The translations under genes and the position numbers were made by a program. The notes beneath the pieces are model-generated. The model was not told where the DNA came from and ran no database searches. It was given only the letters and a program-made list of their open reading frames with translations. A stretch of 64,000 bases of DNA from Streptosporangium subroseum. GTDB taxonomy: Bacteria; Actinomycetota; Actinomycetes; Streptosporangiales; Streptosporangiaceae. Within the stretch, counting starts at the first letter, position 1, and each line of letters begins with the position of its first letter. The stretch spans positions 62,001 to 126,000 of the forward strand of contig NZ_FZOD01000021.1 of NCBI RefSeq assembly GCF_900188345.1, written 5' to 3'. Positions 58,367 to 64,000 of the stretch are shown one piece after another.

Positions 58367-58831
58367 CTAGGAGGCGGGGACTTCCCTGCGCCGTCGTACC
58401 GTCTCGCCGGCGGGGAAGCGGTCGGCCACGGCTCGAAGCGTGCTCAGCGTGGGGGCGATCGGCTGCCCGGCGAGCATTTCCTCGAGCGCGTCGTTCAGAC
58501 CGTCCTGAACCGGTCGGACTCGCTCGGCCAGTTGCCTGCCGGCTGTCGTGAGCGTCAGTGTGACGTGCCGTCTGTCGCTCGCGCTGGTCGCCCGCTCGAC
58601 GAATCCCGCGGTCACGAGCCGGTCCACCAACCTGCTCGGATTGGCCCCGGACTCGCATACCAGCAGCTCACCGAGTCCGGAGAGGGTGAGGGGCCCGCGG
58701 TCGTCGAGGACGCTCACCACCTCTGCCTGAGAGGGCGTGAGACCGAGCGGGCGGAGTGCGGCGGCGAGGATGCGGTTTCCCTCTCGCTGCACCGCCAAGA
58801 CCAGGTAGCGGAACTCTTCGGCGTCCCTCAC
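58367..58831 (-). CDS. MarR family transcriptional regulator
   Basis: This 154-residue winged-helix protein has LTPSQAEVVSVLDDRGPLTLSGLGELLVCESGANPSRLVDRLVTAGFVERATSASDRRHVTLTLTTAGRQLA. It is convergent with Dps. A GATGAC/GTCATC palindrome upstream may be its operator. The AHL-lactonase-like gene upstream on the same strand is a possible target. Confidence 0.88.
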   Translation of the reverse strand: MRDAEEFRYLVLAVQREGNRILAAALRPLGLTPSQAEVVSVLDDRGPLTLSGLGELLVCESGANPSRLVDRLVTAGFVERATSASDRRHVTLTLTTAGRQLAERVRPVQDGLNDALEEMLAGQPIAPTLSTLRAVADRFPAGETVRRRREVPAS

Positions 58832-58911
58832 TCGTGCGGATCCTTTCTCGGCGGAGAACTCTCGAGGGGAGCAGTTCTCGTACGTCCTCGCACGTGCATG
58901 TTATGGCAGAT

Positions 58912-58925
58912 GATGACGTGTCATC
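58912..58925. promoter_or_regulatory. palindrome upstream of the MarR gene
   Basis: GATGAC-GT-GTCATC with perfect 6-bp arms, 80 bp upstream of the MarR start. Candidate autoregulatory operator. Confidence 0.4.
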
Positions 58926-59040
58926 GGCCTGTCCGGTGAGGGCGGCCGGCGATATCCCTGTCCGCTCCTTTGGTGAATCCCGGGTGGGTCGGGTCGGATA
59001 GGTGACGCGTTGCGGTGAGGGGCGGTGAAGCGGCCCGGTC

Positions 59041-59919
59041 TCAGGCGCCCCGCCCGTGGCTGAGCGCCTTGGCGAGGCGATCGGCCGCTCCGGGGTCGTG
59101 AGCTGCCAGAACCGCCAGATCGGGCATCGTGGCCCGCAGGGCGTTCACCTTGCTCACCGCGTCACGCATCTGCTTCTTGTCGCCGATGCCGGGCAGTTGG
59201 CCGGCGGCCAGGAGGTTGTCGTCGTAGGTGAGGTCGCCCACCATGATCAGCGGCGCGTGGTCCGGGCGGCGAACCAGCAGGGAGAGCGATCCGGGTGTGT
59301 GCCCCGGAGTGGGCAGGAGCAGAAGGCTTCCGTCGCCGAACAGGTCGTGGCCGGTGCTGAACGGTGCCACCGCCGGATCCGCGAGCGGTTCAGGGGTGAC
59401 CCGCTTCCAGTTCAGCCCCGGCAGGTCGATGTGCGACGGCATCAGGCCACGCGCCTCCGGCAGTGGCTTGTGCAGGGACTCCCACTCGTCGTGGCTGGTG
59501 ATGATGTCGGCGTGGCCGAGCAGCGGCAGCCCGCCGATGTGGTCCTGGTGAAGGTGGGAGATCACCGCGGTGTCCACGTCGCCGATGGCGTACCCCAGCC
59601 TGGACAGGCCGGCCGTGAGCGTCTCGTTCGGTTCGATGGCGAATTTCGCGAGGCGCGAGTAGACCAGCCCGTTGAACCCTCCGGGGAAGTAGTTCGGGTC
59701 GGTCACCGACGCGCGGTCCTGCCCGGTGTCGAAGAGCACCACGCCGTCGCGATGCTCGATCACGTAGACGTTGATCGGCCGGGGAGCGGTCCACCGTGTC
59801 GAGGTGAACAGCCAGAAGTAGAGGTTCTTCCATGTCGGTCCGACGTGCTCTGGCCGGATGGACACCGAGCCGGTGCTGATGACGGATACACGCTTGATCG
59901 GATCTGCCGAGGCGTTCAT
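59041..59919 (-). CDS. metallo-beta-lactamase fold hydrolase, N-acyl homoserine lactonase-like
   Basis: This 292-residue MBL protein has the zinc motif HLHQDH (His122, His124, Asp126, His127), then SHDEWES, TPGHTPGSLSLLV and GDLTYDD. The length, the RPINVYVIEHRDGVVLFDTGQD opening and the GFNGLVYSRLAKFAI insert resemble AiiA-type lactonases, which open homoserine lactones and quench quorum sensing. Other lactones are possible. A near-perfect 25-bp palindrome lies 23 bp upstream of the start. Confidence 0.82.
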   Translation of the reverse strand: MNASADPIKRVSVISTGSVSIRPEHVGPTWKNLYFWLFTSTRWTAPRPINVYVIEHRDGVVLFDTGQDRASVTDPNYFPGGFNGLVYSRLAKFAIEPNETLTAGLSRLGYAIGDVDTAVISHLHQDHIGGLPLLGHADIITSHDEWESLHKPLPEARGLMPSHIDLPGLNWKRVTPEPLADPAVAPFSTGHDLFGDGSLLLLPTPGHTPGSLSLLVRRPDHAPLIMVGDLTYDDNLLAAGQLPGIGDKKQMRDAVSKVNALRATMPDLAVLAAHDPGAADRLAKALSHGRGA

Positions 59920-59942
59920 TCGAGGCCCTCCAAGAGGTTCTA

Positions 59943-59967
59943 TGTCGTGTCATTAAATTACACGACA
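59943..59967. promoter_or_regulatory. 25-bp palindromic operator upstream of the lactonase gene
   Basis: Arms TGTCGTGT/ACACGACA around an A/T core that is itself nearly symmetric (only one mismatched pair). Typical size for a TetR or MarR dimer site; it overlaps the likely lactonase promoter. Confidence 0.6.
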
Positions 59968-59983
59968 CACATATGACCGTCAA

Positions 59984-60809
59984 GACTCATCCCGGTGCCG
60001 GCCCATCAAGGGGCCCCGGGCTTTGCCGCGTGGGACCTGGATGGCAATGCGGAGATTTCCAGCGGATATGCCGCCGACCTGGGATGGGGGGAGGCCCCTG
60101 CGACCGAGGTGTCGGTTCGCCGGGGGTGCGGCCATGGGGGGAGGGCCCGTCGCAGATCAATCGATGGGGCCGGCGGCGAGCGCACCGCCGCCTGACCGCA
60201 TCCCCGTACCGTTCTCATGGCGGCGCCGGCCGTACTCCTGAAATCCCGGAGCGGAACGCGGCCGGTCGGCCCGGTGAAGGCCGTCGGCCTCGGCTTCCGA
60301 GTCGGGCGGTCGCCATCGATTTATTGATCTACATTGTAAAGCCGCTGGTTTTTTGCAAGATCATTTGCATATATCGACTAAAGACCGAGCCCCTGAAAGC
60401 AAGGCCCGCAAGCGGTTTGCGGGGCCGAGACCGGTGTACGGGGCGTCGGTAAGACTCGTGCGGCCAGATACACGCGATTGAGTTCGCCCAGGTCAGCGGT
60501 GGCCCTACTGATCGGTGGGGAGACGGCTGACGGCGTCTTCGAGGCCGGCGTGGGTAGGCAGGGTGTAGCCAGCGCGTTGATCGGGCCTAAAGTCCCGAGG
60601 CCACGCTCAGGCCAAGTCCGTTCGGGGGTCGGTCAAGATACGACGGAAACCGGCAACCAGTGATCTTGAGTTGAACCTGCCGCAGGTGAGGTGCTGGGGC
60701 GGATCGGCGTCGGCTGCCCGACCAGGGACAGCGATGCGCAAACGCAGCCGGAGGCCCGATCTTGTGTCACCGTTCGCAGTGGACTTCTTCGCGTACCCGC
60801 TCAGATCGG
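59984..60809. other. gene-poor region with AT-rich island and hairpin
   Basis: No ORF here has family support. An A/T-rich island lies at 60318-60385, followed by a hairpin GGCCCGCAA/TTTGCGGGGCC at 60403-60426 with one bulge. The left arm of a long inverted repeat follows at 60436-60498. Confidence 0.5.
60436..60498 (+). repeat. left arm of a long inverted repeat
   Basis: 63 nt that match, inverted, 61536-61599 with about six differences and one single-base indel (core GTCGGTAAGACTCGTGC identical). Weaker similarity continues inward. Most substitutions fall three bases apart, as in related coding sequence. Confidence 0.85.
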
Positions 60810-61391
60810 TCAACGGCGCACCCGATAGCGCAGGTGAAGCACCCGGTTGCCCTGAATCACCACGTCAGGATCCTCCAGCAGGTGCTGCGCGTCGACCGAC
60901 CCGAAGTAGCGCTTGCCGGACCCGAACACCACGGGTACGACGTCCATGCGCACCTCGTCGACCAGACCCGCGGCAAGCACCTGGCCACCGACGTCGCCGG
61001 CGGCGACCTCGACCAAGCGGTCACCCGCAAGCTCCTGCGCCTTGGCCACGGCTGCCTCGACACCGTCGACGAAGTGAAACGGCGCCTCGGGGTCCCAGCC
61101 CTCGGGCTCCGGCCGGTGTGTCACGACGACCACGTGGTCGATCCCGCTCGGAGGCTTCCCGTCCCAGCCGTCCGTCATGTCGAAGACGTGGCGGCCGACG
61201 ATCGTGACTCCGATCTGGTCCCAGTACGCCCGGGTGTAGTCGTAGGACGTCTGCGACACCTTCAGCTCGCCGCTCTCGTCCAACGGGATGTCACCGCTGG
61301 ACAACCAGTCGAACAGCGGTCCGGGCTGGTCATTCTCGTCCGCGACGAAGCCGTCCACCGACACCGAGCCGTACATGACCACCTTGCCCAC
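60810..61391 (-). CDS. dihydrofolate reductase family protein (RibD C-terminal type)
   Basis: This 193-residue protein starts GKVVMYGSVSVDGFVADENDQPGPLFDWL and has YWDQIGVTIVGRHVFDMTDGW, HVVVVTHRPEPEG, VEVAAGDVGGQVLAAGLVDEVRMDVVPVVFGSGKRYF. It is a typical short RibD/DHFR-like reductase of actinobacteria. The frame runs to 61535, but GGAGAG before the GTG at 61391 fixes the start. Likely NADPH-dependent; substrate unknown. It sits between the arms of a long inverted repeat. Confidence 0.88.
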   Translation of the reverse strand: MGKVVMYGSVSVDGFVADENDQPGPLFDWLSSGDIPLDESGELKVSQTSYDYTRAYWDQIGVTIVGRHVFDMTDGWDGKPPSGIDHVVVVTHRPEPEGWDPEAPFHFVDGVEAAVAKAQELAGDRLVEVAAGDVGGQVLAAGLVDEVRMDVVPVVFGSGKRYFGSVDAQHLLEDPDVVIQGNRVLHLRYRVRR

Positions 61392-61535
61392 GGGGCTCTC
61401 CTCTGCTTTGGGGTGCCCCCAAATTAGCGTGTCGTGAGCTGTCGCTCTTGTACGAATCCGCACCAATACTGGCCGCAGCCGATCATCTACGTCGGGCGAT
61501 CCCGGAAAGATCCCGTAACGGTCCGTCAAGGGCAT

Positions 61536-61599
61536 CGCTGACCTGGGCGAACTTAATCGCGTGCACCTGGCTGCACGAGTCTTACCGACACCCCTGTAC
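61536..61599 (-). repeat. right arm of a long inverted repeat
   Basis: Inverted partner of 60436-60498, about 90 percent identical by eye. On the plus strand it reads ADLGELNRVHLAARVLPTP; the other arm, on the minus strand, reads the same with Tyr for His. The first upstream stop in this frame is TAA at 61516, so it is only a fragment if coding. Confidence 0.85.
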
Positions 61600-61668
61600 G
61601 TCGCGGGCGAACTCCCGGATGCCGGTCCTCGGTGTGGCGGGTTCCTTCCGCCGTCCGCGGCCCTCGGC

Positions 61669-62838
61669 TCAGGGGCGCGTCGCCCGGGCGCGGGGGCGCA
61701 GGGCGCCGGCTGAGGCGGCCATGAACGCGGCGAGGAGGGCGGGGATGCCCAGGGCCATCGGCAGGCTGAGGAGCTCGGCGGCGCCGCCGATGATGGCGGG
61801 GCCGGCGACGAGTCCGGCGTAGCCGATGGTGGCGACCTGGGCTATGGCCTCTCCGGCGCGGGCGGGGTCGTGGTTTCCGGCCGCGGAGAAGACCTGGGGA
61901 ACGATGGTGGCCAGGCCGAGGCCGAACAGGGCGAAGCCGGTGATGGCGACGGGGACGGTGCCGATGAGCAGTGCGGTGCTCAGGCCGAGGGCGGCGATGA
62001 TGCCGGAGTAGCGGACCAGGCGGACGGGGCCCAGGCGCAGGGCGAGGTGGTCGCCGGCGAAGCGGCCGATGGTCATGGCGGTGGAGAAGGTGGCGAAGCC
62101 GAGGGCGGCGAGTCCCTGGGAGGCGCCGAGGTCTTCGAAGAGGTAGACGGCGGTCCAGTCGACGGCTGCGCCTTCTCCGACGAGTCCGGCGAAGGCGACG
62201 ATGCCCATGAGGGCGATCCAGCCGGTCCAGCGGGCGCGGGCGGGCGTGGTGGTGCCGGTGGTGGGCGGGGTGTGGGGCAGGAGGTGGCGTCTGGCGTAGA
62301 GGGAGATGAGGGCGAGGGGGATGCCGACGGCGGCGAGGGTGGTGCCGGCGCCGAGACCGAGCCAGGCGAATGCGCCGCCGATGCCTGCGCCGAGGAGGCC
62401 GCCGATGCTGAACATGCCGTGGAAGGAGGACATGATCGGGCGGCCGTAGGCGCGTTCGACTTCGACGCCGTGGGCGTTCATGGAGACGTCGAGGGAGGCG
62501 TTGACGAGGCCGAACACGAAGAGCGTGGCGACGAGGGCGGGCAGGTTGGGGGCGTAGCCGGGGGGGATGACGGTGAGGGCGGTGATGATGGCGGCGGGGG
62601 TGATGAGGCGGGCGCTGCCGAGGCGGTCGGTGAGGCGTCCGGCGAAGCGCATGCCGATGACGAGTCCGGCGGCGACGGCGAAGAGGCCGTAGCTGAGTTG
62701 CCCGGCGCTGAGGTCGAGGTTCTGTTTGACCGCGGGGATGCGTGCGGCCCAGGTTCCGGAGACGGCGCCGAGCAGGAGGAAGAAGTAGGACACGGCTCGG
62801 CGGGCGTTGACGGCTTGCCGGGTCGTGGTGGGGCTCAT
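61669..62838 (-). CDS. MFS transporter (YbjJ-like), second copy
   Basis: This 389-residue, 12-helix transporter has ASLDVSMNAHGVEVERAYGRPIMSSFHGMFSIGG and IVPQVFSAAGNHDPARAGEAIAQVATIGYAG. It has the same length and motif order as the transporter at 22228-23397 but clear divergence, so the two are paralogues and not a recent duplication. GAGG lies before the ATG at 62838; the frame also reaches a TTG at 62877. Confidence 0.85.
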   Translation of the reverse strand: MSPTTTRQAVNARRAVSYFFLLLGAVSGTWAARIPAVKQNLDLSAGQLSYGLFAVAAGLVIGMRFAGRLTDRLGSARLITPAAIITALTVIPPGYAPNLPALVATLFVFGLVNASLDVSMNAHGVEVERAYGRPIMSSFHGMFSIGGLLGAGIGGAFAWLGLGAGTTLAAVGIPLALISLYARRHLLPHTPPTTGTTTPARARWTGWIALMGIVAFAGLVGEGAAVDWTAVYLFEDLGASQGLAALGFATFSTAMTIGRFAGDHLALRLGPVRLVRYSGIIAALGLSTALLIGTVPVAITGFALFGLGLATIVPQVFSAAGNHDPARAGEAIAQVATIGYAGLVAGPAIIGGAAELLSLPMALGIPALLAAFMAASAGALRPRARATRP

Positions 62839-63203
62839 GGGCGCCTCTGGGGTTTGAGGTTCAGAGGCGATATTCAATCATGTCCGGCATCGGTGGGCGG
62901 GTCGATGGCAGGGCGCCGGCCGGGAGGGGGCGGCTGAGCAACGGTCGTGAATTCGGCGGAGTCGGTCTTGGTCTGGACCGACTGGACTGATGTGGCCTTG
63001 AGGAGCTGGTCTTGCAGGCCGGTGGGTGCGCTCGGGCGGGGCGAGGATGCCGGTGATTTCCGTGGATGACCAGGGCGGCGCCGTCTCCAGTGCTTCCATC
63101 AGCGGCTCTGCCCACTGATTCCCGGGTCAGTGGGGATGAGGACTTCGAGGCGGTGGCGATCGCTCATCGCCGGACGTCCGGGCGGGGTCTGGCGGGCTCG
63201 GCG
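62839..63203. promoter_or_regulatory. gap between the aldo/keto reductase and MFS genes
   Basis: 365 bp with no supported gene. It contains an inverted repeat AGTCGGTC-N8-GACCGACT at 62960-62983, about 120 bp upstream of the MFS start, a candidate operator. Confidence 0.45.

Positions 63204-64000
<797 letters not shown>

Noticed and set aside
25314..60341. Shared AT-rich motif ATCTAC(T/A)TTGTAAAG at about 25317 and 60327, with a partial copy at 22226
   Set aside because: Only about 15 bp; it could be a BlaI-like or promoter element but chance similarity in AT-rich islands cannot be excluded.
61870..62937. 355-codon plus-strand ORF opposite the second MFS gene
   Set aside because: Gly/Glu/Asp-rich antisense shadow; the minus strand encodes a clear transporter.

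Overview
The window is uniformly GC-rich, with strong G/C preference at third codon positions, many GTG starts and a few TTG starts. It carries an F420-type luciferase-like oxidoreductase, a LacI-controlled maltose-type operon, RskA/ECF sigma pairs, WYL, TetR and XRE regulators and secreted ricin-lectin glycosidases. Together these point to a filamentous actinomycete chromosome. Streptosporangium/Nonomuraea-like is my best guess, by inference only. No rRNA, tRNA or CRISPR array was seen.

Region 1 (1-8.3 kb): the end of a sensor kinase, a PepSY protein, a GNAT acetyltransferase, phosphoketolase, an F420 oxidoreductase, hemerythrin, a cysteine-free IscA-like protein and a CoA-disulfide-reductase-type flavoprotein. 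Region 2 (8.3-16.6 kb): a LacI repressor and a binding protein/permease/permease/alpha-glucosidase operon for alpha-glucosides, then a TauE-type exporter that abuts an IS200/IS605-like hairpin end. Region 3 (16.6-20.1 kb): a secreted alpha/beta hydrolase and a graveyard holding a truncated MFS gene and a serine-recombinase fragment. Region 4 (20.1-28.5 kb): regulators paired with enzymes (MarR/BBE oxidase, DeoR-MFS, WYL, TetR/MDR reductase) plus one unrecognised 417-residue protein.

Region 5 (28.5-34.9 kb): an anti-sigma/ECF sigma pair divergent from a DUF4331-TPR-NicO operon whose transporter carries an EF-hand and a very His-rich loop, which suggests an envelope metal-homeostasis unit. Region 6 (35-43.2 kb): VOC, methyltransferase, multicopper oxidase with a coupled membrane protein, a serine beta-lactamase-like hydrolase and small stress and regulatory genes. 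Region 7 (43.5-55.5 kb): one long collinear sugar cluster. It has a 12-codon leader ORF, a ribose-type ABC importer with two permeases, a secreted GH5-ricin glycosidase, a UxaA-family dehydratase, an SMP-30 lactonase, two SDRs, a glcD/glcF deletion remnant with a perfect 28-bp palindrome at its junction, and a LysR regulator. The gene overlaps (ATGA/GTGA) suggest translational coupling, and the enzymes suit oxidative, non-phosphorylative breakdown of an imported sugar.

Region 8 (55.5-64 kb): a small Cys/Gly/His-rich secreted protein behind a structured leader, nested inverted repeats, XdhC, Dps, MarR, an AHL-lactonase-like hydrolase, a RibD-like reductase enclosed by about 64-bp inverted repeats, a second MFS transporter of the same length as the one in region 4, and a partial aldo/keto reductase at the right edge.
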